DNA of 27,059 bases. Origin: Pseudomonadaceae bacterium UBA836 (GTDB lineage Bacteria; Pseudomonadota; Gammaproteobacteria; Pseudomonadales; Pseudomonadaceae). The position numbers were made by a program, and so were the translations under genes. Of the stretch, positions 14,495 to 23,564 are shown piece after piece. The stretch lies in NCBI GenBank assembly GCA_002296055.1, contig DBHE01000260.1, forward strand, positions 6,716-33,774, in the 5' to 3' direction. The first letter of the stretch is position 1. Each line of letters opens with the position of its first letter. Below the pieces are notes generated by a model that was not told the origin of the DNA, made no database searches, and saw only the letters and a program-made list of their open reading frames with translations.

Positions 14495-17005
14495 TCAGAA
14501 GTGGGTCAGGGTCAGGCCGACCTTGTAGGTCGGGCCGTACTCCTCGTACTGCGCGTTGTAGTCACGCTCACCGGTGTAGACGTAGTAGCTTTCATCGGTG
14601 ATGTTCTGGGCGGCCATGAATAGCTGCAGGTTGTCGGTCAGGAAGTAACTGGCTGACAGGTCGATGAACAGTTGATCGTCCACGCGGTAGTCGTAGCGCT
14701 TGTCGAGCACGTCGCCAACTTCGTCCAGGTAGTCTGATTTGTAGTTGGCCGATACCCGCAGGCTCAACCGATCGTTTTCCCAGCCCAGGGTGAGGTTGCC
14801 GGTGAGGTCGGACTGGCCGGGCAGGTCGATGCTGCGACTCTGCATGGCACCAGTGTCGGCGTTGTACTGCTCGATGTCCGCATCGGATCGGCTAATGGTG
14901 GTGTTGGCGTTCACCAGCAGGCCATTCCAGGGCGCCGGCAGCCAGCTGAACTTCTGGGCGTAGGCCAGTTCCAGGCCGTAGACAGTGGCGCTGTCACCGT
15001 TGACGTAACTCATGGCCTCGTCAAAGGCGGCGTACTCACCGGTACCTGCCAGGTCTGCGGCGTAGGCGAAGTTCTCGATGTCTTTGTAGAAGACGAACGC
15101 CGATACCGCGCCAGCCCGGCCCATGTAATGTTCGATACCCAGGTCCAGGTTGCTGGACTCAAGCGGCTTGAGATTCGGGTTGCCGAACTCGGCCTCGTCG
15201 CCATCCAGCACAAAGCCCGGGAATAGCTGGCCGAAGGTCGGCCGCACGACGCTATTGGTCCAGCTGGCGCGCAGCTGGCTGTCGGCGCCTAACTGATAGA
15301 TGGCGTGCAGGCCCGGCAGCCAGTGGTGGTAGTCGTTGCGTGTATTAACGTCTTCATACACGCCCTGATTCAGGCCAGTGCCCTTGGCTTTTAGCTTGGT
15401 GCCTTCATAGCGCAGGCCGGCGATCAGACGCAGGTCGTCGATATCCACCGTATTCATCAGGTAGGCGGCGTTGATGTTCTCCTGAATCTCGAAGTCGTTG
15501 ATGCGCGACTGTTCCTCGTCGTAGAAGTCGGCCGCATCTAGGCCGGCGATCAGTCGCTCCAGTGCACTGGCGGAAATCGCCGGGCCGAGATTAGTGCGTC
15601 CGTCCACAAATTGATCGAGGCTCAGCTCGGCGTCGCTGAAACCGTAAGTATCCAGATCCTCGTAGACCCAGACCTCCAGGTCGTTGTCTTTGGTGCGCGT
15701 GCTGAACTTGGCACCAAACTGCAGTTGCGAGGGCAGGTCGGCCATGAACCAGTCGCGGGTGAGGTCAACCCGGATGTTTTGCTCGGTGTCGGTGGTCAGC
15801 CCCTGTTCACGTTCGATTTCTTTCAGGCTGAAGTTGGCCGGGTCGTAGAAGCCATCATCAATGCGCAGGTTTGGTTGCTTGCTGTCATCGAAGCCGGCAT
15901 TGATGAAGTCGTCGTTGCCTTCGAACGCGGCGCCAGGGGTGTGCAGCGGGCTATCTTCTTCTGCCTCGCTGTAGCCGTACTGGGCGGCGACGGTCCAGTC
16001 GCCCAGGCGGCGTTCGCCGCCAAGCACCAGGCTCTTGATCTCCTGGGTTTCCTCACGGTCTTTCAGCTCGCGTGCCGCTTCGGCATCACCGCGCTCACCC
16101 GGCAGCTGCGGGTCGGTAAATTCCACCACGTTAGCCTGGCGGGTTTCGCTGTCCTTGAAGCGGCTGTAGAGCGTTCGCAGGTACAGCTCCGTGTCGTCAT
16201 CAGGGCGATAATCCAGGTTGAATCCGGCGCCTGCGCGCTCGCGGCTGATGTCGTAACGGCGCTCCTCCAGTTCCTCCAGGCGAGCACCGGCGGGGTCGTC
16301 AAAGTCCCAGGCGCCACCGGTTTCGACGTTGTCTGACCCGAAACTGCGGTCTTCCCAGCTGAGTGCGGCGGCAACAGCCAGGTTATCCACGCCGTCACCG
16401 ACGCTGAAACGGTTGCTGGCTGCACCCGATACCTTGGGGCTGGTATCGCCGGTGTTTTCGTCGTAACTGGCCTCGGTTGATAGGCTGTAGAACAGACCGT
16501 CGTGGTCAAAACCCGACAGGCTTTCTACTTCGATGGTGCCGCCCAGCGAGTTGGCATCCATATCGGGCGTCAGTGTTTTGACCACCGCAAGCGATTGAAT
16601 CAGCTCGCTGGGCAGCACATCCATCGCTACCGCGCGTCGATCGCTTTCGGGTGCCGGCACCAGTGTGCCGTTGATGGTCACGCTGTTGAGGTCGGCGCCC
16701 AGGCCACGCACCCGCACAAAGCGGCCTTCACCTTGATCGCGCTCGACTGAAATGCCGGGCACGCGCTGCAGCGCCTCAGCGGCGTTTTCGTCAGGTAACT
16801 GACCGATGGCGTCGGCGTGTACCACGCTCTCGGTGCTGTTGGAAAAGCGCTGCTGTTCCAGCGCCTGTTCCATTTGGGCGGCCTGCCCGATGATGGTGAT
16901 GACCTCTGGCGCAGTCTCGGCGCTGGCATTCCCTGCACCAGCGATGGCGAGGGTCAACGCGCTGATGGCAAAGCGGGTGTGACGACGGGGGTGACGGACA
17001 GACAT
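14495..17005 (-). CDS. TonB-dependent outer-membrane receptor
   Basis: An 836-residue TonB-dependent receptor. The start was set at the ATG at 17005, where AGGAGAGGAAG precedes it and a signal peptide follows (cleavage near GNASA|ETAPE); the frame is open upstream to 17191. A TonB-box-like segment EVITIIG is at 34-40. The plug runs from about 57 to 165, with ADAIGQLPDENAAEALQRVPGISVERD, RFVRVRGLGADLNSVTINGT and the closing NSLGGTIEV. These match the Xanthomonas/Caulobacter-type receptor subfamily. The rest is the beta-barrel, ending with a terminal phenylalanine (TLTHF). The downstream phytase and PhoX genes suggest an organic phosphate or phytate-derived substrate; that is inference. Confidence 0.92.
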   Translation of the reverse strand: MSVRHPRRHTRFAISALTLAIAGAGNASAETAPEVITIIGQAAQMEQALEQQRFSNSTESVVHADAIGQLPDENAAEALQRVPGISVERDQGEGRFVRVRGLGADLNSVTINGTLVPAPESDRRAVAMDVLPSELIQSLAVVKTLTPDMDANSLGGTIEVESLSGFDHDGLFYSLSTEASYDENTGDTSPKVSGAASNRFSVGDGVDNLAVAAALSWEDRSFGSDNVETGGAWDFDDPAGARLEELEERRYDISRERAGAGFNLDYRPDDDTELYLRTLYSRFKDSETRQANVVEFTDPQLPGERGDAEAARELKDREETQEIKSLVLGGERRLGDWTVAAQYGYSEAEEDSPLHTPGAAFEGNDDFINAGFDDSKQPNLRIDDGFYDPANFSLKEIEREQGLTTDTEQNIRVDLTRDWFMADLPSQLQFGAKFSTRTKDNDLEVWVYEDLDTYGFSDAELSLDQFVDGRTNLGPAISASALERLIAGLDAADFYDEEQSRINDFEIQENINAAYLMNTVDIDDLRLIAGLRYEGTKLKAKGTGLNQGVYEDVNTRNDYHHWLPGLHAIYQLGADSQLRASWTNSVVRPTFGQLFPGFVLDGDEAEFGNPNLKPLESSNLDLGIEHYMGRAGAVSAFVFYKDIENFAYAADLAGTGEYAAFDEAMSYVNGDSATVYGLELAYAQKFSWLPAPWNGLLVNANTTISRSDADIEQYNADTGAMQSRSIDLPGQSDLTGNLTLGWENDRLSLRVSANYKSDYLDEVGDVLDKRYDYRVDDQLFIDLSASYFLTDNLQLFMAAQNITDESYYVYTGERDYNAQYEEYGPTYKVGLTLTHF

Positions 17006-17067
17006 GGCTTCCTCTCCTGGCAATGGGTTCTCGTGTCCCGATGTGGAGGGCAACTTAGGCAGTGCAG

Positions 17068-17085
17068 ATGGCGTTTCTGTGACAG
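17068..17085 (-). promoter_or_regulatory. Candidate PhoB (Pho) box upstream of the receptor gene
   Basis: Read on the minus strand this is CTGTCACAGAAACGCCAT. It matches 13 of 18 positions of the enterobacterial Pho box (CTGTCAT-N4-CTGTCAY); the first half-site is 6 of 7. Ten bases further comes TAAGTT, a weak -10-like sequence at the spacing expected for PhoB-activated promoters. It lies 63 bases before the receptor ATG. The second half-site is poor, so this is a candidate only. Confidence 0.4.
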
Positions 17086-17092
17086 TGATCGG

Positions 17093-17120
17093 GCCAACGC
17101 CCGTAATTGCCGGCGTTGGC
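17093..17120. promoter_or_regulatory. Perfect 9-bp dyad next to the candidate Pho box
   Basis: GCCAACGCC (17093-17101) and GGCGTTGGC (17112-17120) are perfect inverted arms separated by ten bases. The position just upstream of the candidate promoter of the receptor fits an operator. It could also fold as a hairpin. The binding protein, if any, is unknown. Confidence 0.4.
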
Positions 17121-17320
17121 GGCATGTTGGCCGCAAAATTGAGCTGATTTGACCTGTTTGTCGCGCTGTAAACCGCTCTGTGACGGGCCATTCAGCGAAA
17201 CGGGTTGGCTAATTAGCCCGGTGAGGTGGGGTGGCGTGAGCCAATTTGACCCCGGGCGCTGCAACACAAGCGTCATCTTGTTTTGGTCAGCTGGCGCCAC
17301 TGTGCTGATGCGAGGCGCGC

Positions 17321-18238
17321 ATGAACTCGATGTTTTATCTGCACCGGCTTAAATGGGCCGGACTGTTACTGGTGGCAAACGCCGGGCTGCTGCTGTATCT
17401 CAGTCTGGGCGACCTCAAGACGATGCCAAGCTGGTCCTGGACAGACATTGCCGGGGAGGGTGGTTCGGCGGCGCTGGTGCTGGTGTGGCTGGGGCTGATG
17501 CTCAAGGGGCGGCCAGCCGGGCGCGTGACCAATCTGCTGTTTATTGGGCTGGCGTGTTTGTTTCTTTCGCTCTGGATGGACACGCTGGACGAGTTTGTCG
17601 CCTTGCCCGAGGCTTGGGTTTGGGACCATTGGCTTGAGTCAGCACCGATGCCGGTAGGCTTTGTGCTGCTGACAATCGGTATCTATCACTGGCACCGCGA
17701 GCAGCTGGCCATCAACGCCCAGATGGTCAACCGCGAACGGCATTTCCGCGAACATCGCCAGTTCGACAAGGTAACGCCGCTGGCCGATGCCGACTACTTG
17801 CGCAGCCAGCTTGCGGCGGCATTGCCTGAAGCCCAGGCAAACCAGCAGCCGCTGTCGCTGCTGGTGCTTGATTTGGACGAGTTTCATCTGATCAACGCCC
17901 GCTATGGCCATGCAGAGGGCGACCGGGTGCTGCAGCTGGTGTGTCAGCAGATGATGATGAATTTGCGGCGCCATGACCTGCTCTGCCGGTTGGCGGGTGA
18001 CCGCTTTGCGGTGCTGCTGCCCAATACGCTGGAAGCGCAGGCGCACACCCTGGCCCTGGAGCTAACTCAGTCGATTGCCCATCTGGCGTGTAAAAGCAGC
18101 CTGCAGGGCGAGCGGATCCAGTTGCGCGCCACCACGGTGGCAGTGATGGCCCGGCAGGATGATGCCGAGTCGCTGCTGGCGCGCAGCAATTTGGCGATGG
18201 CCCGCGCCAAGCAGGCGCTTGAGCTCAAGCGGGCCTGA
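17321..18238 (+). CDS. Membrane protein with degenerate GGDEF domain (AGDRF) and I-site
   Basis: A 305-residue protein with four hydrophobic segments in the first half (about 12-30, 48-62, 70-86 and 110-124) and a GGDEF-fold domain at about 145-300. The domain keeps LLVLDLDEFHLINARYGHAEGDRVL, but the catalytic loop is AGDRF (225-229) instead of GGDEF. The usual LTxxxNRR entry is replaced by TPLADADYL. Cyclase activity is therefore doubtful. The inhibitory-site motif RRHD (216-219) is kept at the correct five-residue spacing, so cyclic di-GMP binding remains possible. The stop is four bases before an AraC-type regulator gene, with which it probably forms an operon. Confidence 0.85.
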   Translation: MNSMFYLHRLKWAGLLLVANAGLLLYLSLGDLKTMPSWSWTDIAGEGGSAALVLVWLGLMLKGRPAGRVTNLLFIGLACLFLSLWMDTLDEFVALPEAWVWDHWLESAPMPVGFVLLTIGIYHWHREQLAINAQMVNRERHFREHRQFDKVTPLADADYLRSQLAAALPEAQANQQPLSLLVLDLDEFHLINARYGHAEGDRVLQLVCQQMMMNLRRHDLLCRLAGDRFAVLLPNTLEAQAHTLALELTQSIAHLACKSSLQGERIQLRATTVAVMARQDDAESLLARSNLAMARAKQALELKRA

Positions 18239-18242
18239 CACC

Positions 18243-19283
18243 ATGAGTACAGCCACAGTAGATAGCTGGCTAGACCTGGACTGCCGCTACCTTAGCGCCG
18301 GTCACCAGCCGGCGTGCGTGGTGGACCTGGCGTTGGCACGCGGCATAGACAGCCACCGCCTGCTGCGTGGCAGCGGTTTGTTTTACGAAGACCTGCTGGC
18401 GCCTGATGCCTGCGTGAGTACGGCGCAGTATCTGCGCTTACTGGACAATGCGCGGACGCTGCTCGATACCCGCGACGCCAGTTTTTTGCTCGGACAACGT
18501 TTGTTGCCCGGCCATTTCGGGGTTGCCAGCAACCTGTTGCTGCACGCTGACACGCTGCTGCACGCCCTGCAGCACCTGGTGCGGTTTCGAGCGTTGCTTA
18601 GCCCTGGGTTGGCGCCACGTCTGCATCTGGATACGCATCACCTTTATCTGTATTGGGTCGAGGTCTTTGATTTGGGACGCAGCCGACGCTTTGTGCATGA
18701 GGCGGCTATGAGTGCGGTAACTGCGCTTAGCCGGGCTCTACTGGCGGAGCGGCTGCCTTGGGAGTATCAATTGAGCTGGTCCCAGCCAGGCTATATCGAG
18801 CAGTACTGGGTCCACTTGGGCGAGAAACTGCGTTTTGAGGCGCCACTAACCTGCATGCGCTTGCCTCGCGCTTATCTTGCGCGCCGGCCGGCGGCGGCAT
18901 CGCCAACCCTCGGCCGCATAGCCGAGCAACAGGCCGCCCAGGCGCTGGCTGAGCTGCCGGCTGCCGGTAGCCTCGGTGAGGCGGTGTTTGACTGTCTGTA
19001 CGGGCTGGGTGGTCGGCGCGCGGGTCTGGAGCACATCGCTGAGTCATTCGGTATGAGCGCGGCGACGTTCAAGCGTCGCTTGCAACGCGATGGCTGCGGC
19101 TTTCAGGCACTGCTGGACCGCGTTCATGCACAGCTGGCGATGGAGTTGTACCAGAGTCGGGGATATAGCCACGATCAGGTGGCTGCGTGCCTGCACGTGA
19201 GTGATCGGACCAACTTCAGACGGCTGCTGAAGCGACTGACCGGCAAGTCGCCGGACAGTCTGCGGGTTTGGCTTGAAAGCTAA
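18243..19283 (+). CDS. AraC-family transcriptional regulator
   Basis: A 346-residue regulator. The frame opens earlier (18159), but the ATG at 18243, just after the GGDEF gene stop, gives MSTATVDSWL and the usual length. The N-terminal part (about 20-210) resembles the arabinose-binding-like domain of the OruR/ArgR type, including GQRLLPGHFGVASNLLLHADTLLHAL. The C-terminal HTH region (about 245-346) has two helix-turn-helix units: LEHIAESFGMSAATFKRRLQ, then DQVAACLHVSDRTNFRRLLKRLTGKSPDSLR. The second is the conserved AraC signature with one substitution region. The effector and targets are unknown; co-transcription with the degenerate GGDEF protein suggests a joint role. Confidence 0.9.
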   Translation: MSTATVDSWLDLDCRYLSAGHQPACVVDLALARGIDSHRLLRGSGLFYEDLLAPDACVSTAQYLRLLDNARTLLDTRDASFLLGQRLLPGHFGVASNLLLHADTLLHALQHLVRFRALLSPGLAPRLHLDTHHLYLYWVEVFDLGRSRRFVHEAAMSAVTALSRALLAERLPWEYQLSWSQPGYIEQYWVHLGEKLRFEAPLTCMRLPRAYLARRPAAASPTLGRIAEQQAAQALAELPAAGSLGEAVFDCLYGLGGRRAGLEHIAESFGMSAATFKRRLQRDGCGFQALLDRVHAQLAMELYQSRGYSHDQVAACLHVSDRTNFRRLLKRLTGKSPDSLRVWLES

Positions 19284-19306
19284 TACTAATCAATATGTTA
19301 CGGCGC

Positions 19307-20125
19307 TTATTTAAGGCGTCGCTCGATACCCATCTGCATAAGGATCTTGGCGGAGATTTCCTCCACCGAGAAGTGCGTTGAGTTGATGAATGGAATGTTT
19401 TCCTTGCGGAACAGGTTTTCCACTTCGCGCACCTCGAACTCGCACTGGGCAAAGCTGGAGTAGCGGCTATTGGGGCGCCGCTCGTTGCGAATGCCCTGCA
19501 GGCGATCCGGGTCAATGGTCAGGCCGAACAGCTTGTGTTTGTGCTGTTTGAGGGCTTTGGGCAGCTGCAGGCGTTCCATGTCATCTTCGGTCAGCGGGTA
19601 GTTGGCCGCCCGAATACCGTATTGCAGCGCCATGTACAGGCAGCTCGGTGTCTTGCCGCAGCGTGAAACACCCACGAGGATGATGTCTGCCTGGGCGTAG
19701 TGGTGAGTGCGCGCGCCATCGTCGTTATCCATGGCGTAATGCACCGCATCAATACGGTCCTTGTAGTGCGTATTGTGCTGGATAGAGTGGGTCTTGCCGA
19801 CGGAATAGGACGACCCGTCGCCCAGTTCCTGCTCCAGTGGCGCCAGAAAGGTCGAGAAGATGTCGATCATGTAGCCCTGGGATTTCGCCAGTTCCTGTCT
19901 GATCTCGCCATTGACCACAGTGTCAAAAATGATCGGACGAGCCGCATCTTTCTCGGCAGCGGCATTGATTTGTTGTACCATGTCACGCGCTTTTTCCACG
20001 GTGTCCACGTAGGGACGCAGCAGCTTGGTGAACTGGATGTTCTCGAACTGTGCCAGCAGACTTTGGCCAAGCGTCTCGGCGGTGATGCCAGTACCATCAG
20101 AAATGAAAAAAGCGGTGCGTTTCAT
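19307..20125 (-). CDS. ppsR: Phosphoenolpyruvate synthase regulatory protein (PSRP, DUF299)
   Basis: A bifunctional serine/threonine kinase and phosphotransferase that inactivates PEP synthase by ADP-dependent phosphorylation and reactivates it by phosphate-dependent removal. The protein has 272 residues, as in the family. It starts [21 protein letters not shown]. The P-loop GVSRCGKTP is at 152-160 and is followed by [36 protein letters not shown] is also conserved. AAGG precedes the ATG. It is divergent from its target ppsA across a 154-base gap, the usual arrangement. Only 23 bases separate its stop from the convergent AraC gene. Confidence 0.95.
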   Translation of the reverse strand: MKRTAFFISDGTGITAETLGQSLLAQFENIQFTKLLRPYVDTVEKARDMVQQINAAAEKDAARPIIFDTVVNGEIRQELAKSQGYMIDIFSTFLAPLEQELGDGSSYSVGKTHSIQHNTHYKDRIDAVHYAMDNDDGARTHHYAQADIILVGVSRCGKTPSCLYMALQYGIRAANYPLTEDDMERLQLPKALKQHKHKLFGLTIDPDRLQGIRNERRPNSRYSSFAQCEFEVREVENLFRKENIPFINSTHFSVEEISAKILMQMGIERRLK

Positions 20126-20279
20126 TCACGAAGCCTTAATATGTCGTCTCTCAAAGACAGGGCAACCCGGACCAACGGCCTGCGTGTCCCCCGGTGAACG
20201 GCATTGTGGCGCATTTGCAGCAGGCAGGCCAGTATGCCGCTGCCGCCAGAATTTTTAATTGATTGACGGAGAGATCACC

Positions 20280-22649
20280 TTGTTAGAGTACGTAGTGTCC
20301 TTCGAGCAGCTGGGTGTTGATGACGTTGAACGCGTAGGTGGCAAAAACGCCTCGCTCGGCGAAATGATCAGCAACCTGGCCAACGCCGGCGTATCGGTTC
20401 CCGGTGGCTTTGCAACCACTGCACAGGCCTATCGGGAATTTCTCGAGCAAAGTGGTCTGAACGACCGCATTAACGCTGCGTTGGATGCACTCGACGTCGA
20501 CGACGTCAACGCGCTGGCCCAGACCGGCGCCCAGATTCGCCAATGGGTCATGGATGCGGAGTTCCCGCCGGCGCTGGACAAGGCTATTCGTGAGGCCTTT
20601 GACACACTCTCTGAAGGCAACCCCAACCTGGCTGTTGCCGTGCGTTCCTCTGCTACCGCCGAAGACCTGCCCGATGCATCCTTCGCCGGTCAGCAAGAAA
20701 CCTTCCTGAACATTCGCGGCGTTGACAACGTCATCTATGCCGCCAAGGAAGTGTTCGCCTCGCTGTTCAACGACCGCGCCATTGCCTACCGCGTGCACCA
20801 GGGCTTTGACCACAAGCTGGTTGCCTTGTCTGCAGGCGTTCAGCGCATGGTCCGCTCTGAAACCGGTACCGCCGGTGTGATGTTTACCCTGGACACCGAA
20901 TCCGGCTTCCGCGACGTGGTCTTCATCACCGGCGCATACGGCCTGGGCGAAACCGTTGTTCAAGGTGCGGTCAACCCTGACGAGTTCTATGTACACAAGC
21001 CCACTCTGGCTGCCGGCCGTCCGTCGGTACTGCGCCGCAACCTGGGCAGCAAGGCCATCAAGATGGTCTATGGCGATGAAGCCAAGGCGGGCCGTTCGGT
21101 CAAGACCGTAGACGTGGATCTGGCTGAGCGCAGCCGCTTCTGCCTGAGCGAGGAAGAAGTGGTCAACCTGGCCAAGCAGGCGGTGATCATCGAGCAGCAC
21201 TACGGTCGTCCGATGGACATCGAGTGGGCCAAAGATGGTGATGACGGCAAGCTTTACATCGTGCAGGCCCGCCCTGAAACCGTGAAGAGCCGCAGCAGCG
21301 CCAACGTCATGGAGCGTTACCTGCTGAAAGAGAAGGGCACTGTGCTGGTAGAAGGCCGTGCTATCGGCCAACGCATTGGTGCCGGTCCTGTGCGGATCGT
21401 CAACGATGTTAGCGAGATGGACAAGGTACAGCCGGGTGATGTTCTGGTCTCCGACATGACCGATCCTGATTGGGAGCCGGTGATGAAGCGCGCCAGCGCC
21501 ATCGTCACCAACCGTGGCGGCCGTACCTGCCACGCGGCGATTATTGCCCGCGAGCTGGGCATTCCGGCCGTCGTTGGCTGCGGCAACGCCACCAGCGAGC
21601 TGAAGGATGGTCAGGAAGTGACTGTGTCCTGTGCCGAAGGTGATACCGGCCTGATTTACTCCGGTCAGCTGTCTTTCGATGTCAAGACCAACAGCGTCGA
21701 CGCCATGCCGGAGCTGCCGTTCAAGATCATGATGAACGTGGGGAACCCGGACCGTGCCTTCGACTTTGCCAACCTGCCCAATGAAGGTGTTGGCCTGGCG
21801 CGCTTGGAGTTCATCATCAACCGTATGATCGGCGTGCACCCCAAAGCGCTGCTGAACTTCGACAGCCTGCCGCCGGACGTCAAGGAAAACGTGCAGAAGC
21901 GCATCGCTGGCTACAGCGCACCGGTCGACTTCTACGTCGACAAGCTGGTTGAGGGTATCAGCACCCTGGCTGCTGCGTTCTGGCCGAAGAAGGTCATCGT
22001 GCGCATGTCGGACTTCAAGTCCAATGAGTACGCCAACCTGATCGGCGGCAAGCTGTACGAGCCGGAAGAAGAGAACCCGATGCTGGGCTTCCGCGGCGCC
22101 TCGCGCTACATCAGCGATTCGTTCCGCGACTGCTTCGAGCTGGAATGCCGCGCCATGAAGCGCGTGCGCGACGAAATGGGTCTGACCAACGTCGAAATCA
22201 TGATTCCCTTCGTGCGGACTGTCGGCGAAGCCAAGCAGGTTGTTGAGCTGCTGGGTGAAAACGGTCTGAAGCGCGGTGAAAACGGCCTGCGTCTGATCAT
22301 GATGTGCGAGTTGCCGGCCAACGCTCTGCTGGCTGAAGAGTTCCTGGAGCACTTTGACGGTTTCTCTATCGGCTCCAACGACCTGACTCAGCTGACCCTG
22401 GGCCTGGACCGTGACTCCGGTATCATCGCGCACCTGTTCGATGAGCGTAACGCTGCCGTCAAGAAGTTGCTGAGCAATGCGATTTCGGCTTGCCGCGCGG
22501 CTGACAAGTACATTGGCATCTGCGGTCAGGGCCCATCTGACCACCCGGATCTGGCGCGCTGGCTGATGGAGCAGGGTATTGAAAGCGTATCGCTCAACCC
22601 CGACTCGGTGATGGACACCTGGTTCTTCCTTGCCGAGAATGGCAAGTAA
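20280..22649 (+). CDS. ppsA: Phosphoenolpyruvate synthase
   Basis: PEP synthase converts pyruvate, ATP and water to phosphoenolpyruvate, AMP and phosphate, and feeds gluconeogenesis. The start is most likely the TTG at 20280: GGAGAG precedes it at good spacing and the product then begins (M)[11 protein letters not shown], as in Pseudomonas homologues. A TTG at 20259 has no ribosome-binding site. This gives 789 residues. The ATP-grasp domain comes first ([32 protein letters not shown]), then the swivelling domain with phospho-His H418 in [14 protein letters not shown]. The PEP/pyruvate-binding barrel is last, with the catalytic cysteine C748 in CGQGPSDHP. The codon bias suggests high expression. 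Confidence 0.97.
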   Translation: MLEYVVSFEQLGVDDVERVGGKNASLGEMISNLANAGVSVPGGFATTAQAYREFLEQSGLNDRINAALDALDVDDVNALAQTGAQIRQWVMDAEFPPALDKAIREAFDTLSEGNPNLAVAVRSSATAEDLPDASFAGQQETFLNIRGVDNVIYAAKEVFASLFNDRAIAYRVHQGFDHKLVALSAGVQRMVRSETGTAGVMFTLDTESGFRDVVFITGAYGLGETVVQGAVNPDEFYVHKPTLAAGRPSVLRRNLGSKAIKMVYGDEAKAGRSVKTVDVDLAERSRFCLSEEEVVNLAKQAVIIEQHYGRPMDIEWAKDGDDGKLYIVQARPETVKSRSSANVMERYLLKEKGTVLVEGRAIGQRIGAGPVRIVNDVSEMDKVQPGDVLVSDMTDPDWEPVMKRASAIVTNRGGRTCHAAIIARELGIPAVVGCGNATSELKDGQEVTVSCAEGDTGLIYSGQLSFDVKTNSVDAMPELPFKIMMNVGNPDRAFDFANLPNEGVGLARLEFIINRMIGVHPKALLNFDSLPPDVKENVQKRIAGYSAPVDFYVDKLVEGISTLAAAFWPKKVIVRMSDFKSNEYANLIGGKLYEPEEENPMLGFRGASRYISDSFRDCFELECRAMKRVRDEMGLTNVEIMIPFVRTVGEAKQVVELLGENGLKRGENGLRLIMMCELPANALLAEEFLEHFDGFSIGSNDLTQLTLGLDRDSGIIAHLFDERNAAVKKLLSNAISACRAADKYIGICGQGPSDHPDLARWLMEQGIESVSLNPDSVMDTWFFLAENGK

Positions 22650-22681
22650 ACCGGTTTACCCCAACGCTTAAGGAGAATGCC

Positions 22682-23167
22682 ATGCACTATGTAACGCCGG
22701 ATCTGTGTGACGCCTACCCGGATGTCGCTGTGGTCGAGCCGATGTTCAGCAACTTCGGTGGTCACGATTCCTTTGGTGGTCAGATCGTCACCGTGAAGTG
22801 TCACGAGGACAATTCCATCGTCAAGGAGCAGGTCGATCAGGACGGCACTGGCAAAGTCATGGTCGTCGACGGTGGTGGTTCGCTGCGCCGCGCGCTGCTG
22901 GGCGATATGCTCGCCGAAAAAGCTGCTAAAAACGGCTGGGAAGGCATCATCGTCTACGGCTGTGTACGTGACGTGGATGTGCTGGCTCAGACCGCGCTGG
23001 GCATTCAGGCGCTGGCCAGTCATCCGATGAAAACCGACAAGCGCGGTATCGGTGATCTCAACGTTGTGGTGACCTTTGGTGGCGTGACCTTCCGCCCGGG
23101 TGAGTACGTCTATGCCGATAACAACGGCATTATTGTTTCACCCACGGCGCTCAGCATGCCCGAGTAA
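22682..23167 (+). CDS. rraA: RraA family protein (ribonuclease E activity regulator)
   Basis: A 161-residue RraA protein. In E. coli RraA binds RNase E and slows mRNA decay. Related proteins are 4-hydroxy-4-methyl-2-oxoglutarate aldolases, and the Pseudomonas copies may have either role. Motifs are [57 protein letters not shown] and [15 protein letters not shown]. The GDxxAExA, GxxRD and YADxxGxxV motifs seen here are shared by both functional groups. AAGGAG precedes the ATG. It lies 32 bases after ppsA and is probably co-transcribed with it. Confidence 0.92.
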   Translation: MHYVTPDLCDAYPDVAVVEPMFSNFGGHDSFGGQIVTVKCHEDNSIVKEQVDQDGTGKVMVVDGGGSLRRALLGDMLAEKAAKNGWEGIIVYGCVRDVDVLAQTALGIQALASHPMKTDKRGIGDLNVVVTFGGVTFRPGEYVYADNNGIIVSPTALSMPE

Positions 23168-23186
23168 GAGCATGCGACACCAGCTG

Positions 23187-23219
23187 GCGAGGGGGAGAGT
23201 AGCAATACCTCCCCCTCGC
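23187..23219. terminator. Perfect 11-bp hairpin after rraA
   Basis: GCGAGGGGGAG (23187-23197) and CTCCCCCTCGC (23209-23219) are perfect arms around an 11-base loop. An outer CCAGCT...AGCTGG pair flanks them. It follows the rraA stop and should end the ppsA-rraA transcript, although no T-run is present. Confidence 0.65.
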
Positions 23220-23267
23220 TGCGTTATAGCTGGTGTACAAGTGCTGCCAACCGACCCGGAGAGACCC

Positions 23268-23528
23268 ATGTCAGACGACGATTCCCTGGAGCGCGCACTG
23301 CGCGCCATGTTGCAGGACGAGCCTGCCAATCACGCTGCGCGCAGCGATGATCAACGCTTGGACAGCGTCCTGCATCGGGCGCACTTGCACGGCGCTGCCG
23401 GGGATTTGCTTGGCCTGTTCAGTCGCTGGGGGTGGGTATTGTCCGAAGGTGGTGCGCGCGGTTTGCGGCATCTGCGTCCTGCGCGCCGTGATGCCGATGC
23501 TGCTACCCCTCAATCCCCCGAGCTCTAA
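23268..23528 (+). CDS. crfX: CrfX-like small protein upstream of cmpX
   Basis: An 86-residue protein beginning MSDDDSLERALRAMLQDEP. The ATG at 23268 has GGAGAG ahead of it; the open frame reaches further back only through rraA. It is polar with a short hydrophobic middle (about 42-60, HGAAGDLLGLFSRWGWVLSEG) and a basic C-terminus, with no catalytic motif that I recognise. Its place between rraA and cmpX-sigX-oprF is that of crfX in Pseudomonas, where the gene belongs to the SigX/cell-wall stress locus. The name rests mainly on this position; the function is not known in detail. Confidence 0.7.
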   Translation: MSDDDSLERALRAMLQDEPANHAARSDDQRLDSVLHRAHLHGAAGDLLGLFSRWGWVLSEGGARGLRHLRPARRDADAATPQSPEL

Positions 23529-23564
23529 CGAGCGGTCTATCTGTCTAATCTGGAGATTTCTGCC

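Larger units (their letters stand above)
17006..17320. promoter_or_regulatory. 315-bp divergent control region between receptor and GGDEF genes
   Basis: This gap separates two divergently read units. Seen in it are a PhoB-box-like sequence (17068-17085), a dyad GCCAACGCC-N10-GGCGTTGGC (17093-17120) and a perfect 12-base palindrome GGCTAATTAGCC (17207-17218). A GCGAGG serves as ribosome-binding site for the GGDEF gene. I see no convincing gene here. Confidence 0.6.

Noticed and set aside
15611..16336. A 241-codon plus-strand frame opposite the receptor gene
   Set aside because: It is an antisense shadow of the receptor barrel with no recognisable motif.
20283..22544. A 753-codon open frame on the minus strand opposite ppsA
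   Set aside because: It lies fully inside ppsA, shows no known family, and is the antisense shadow of a strongly codon-biased gene.
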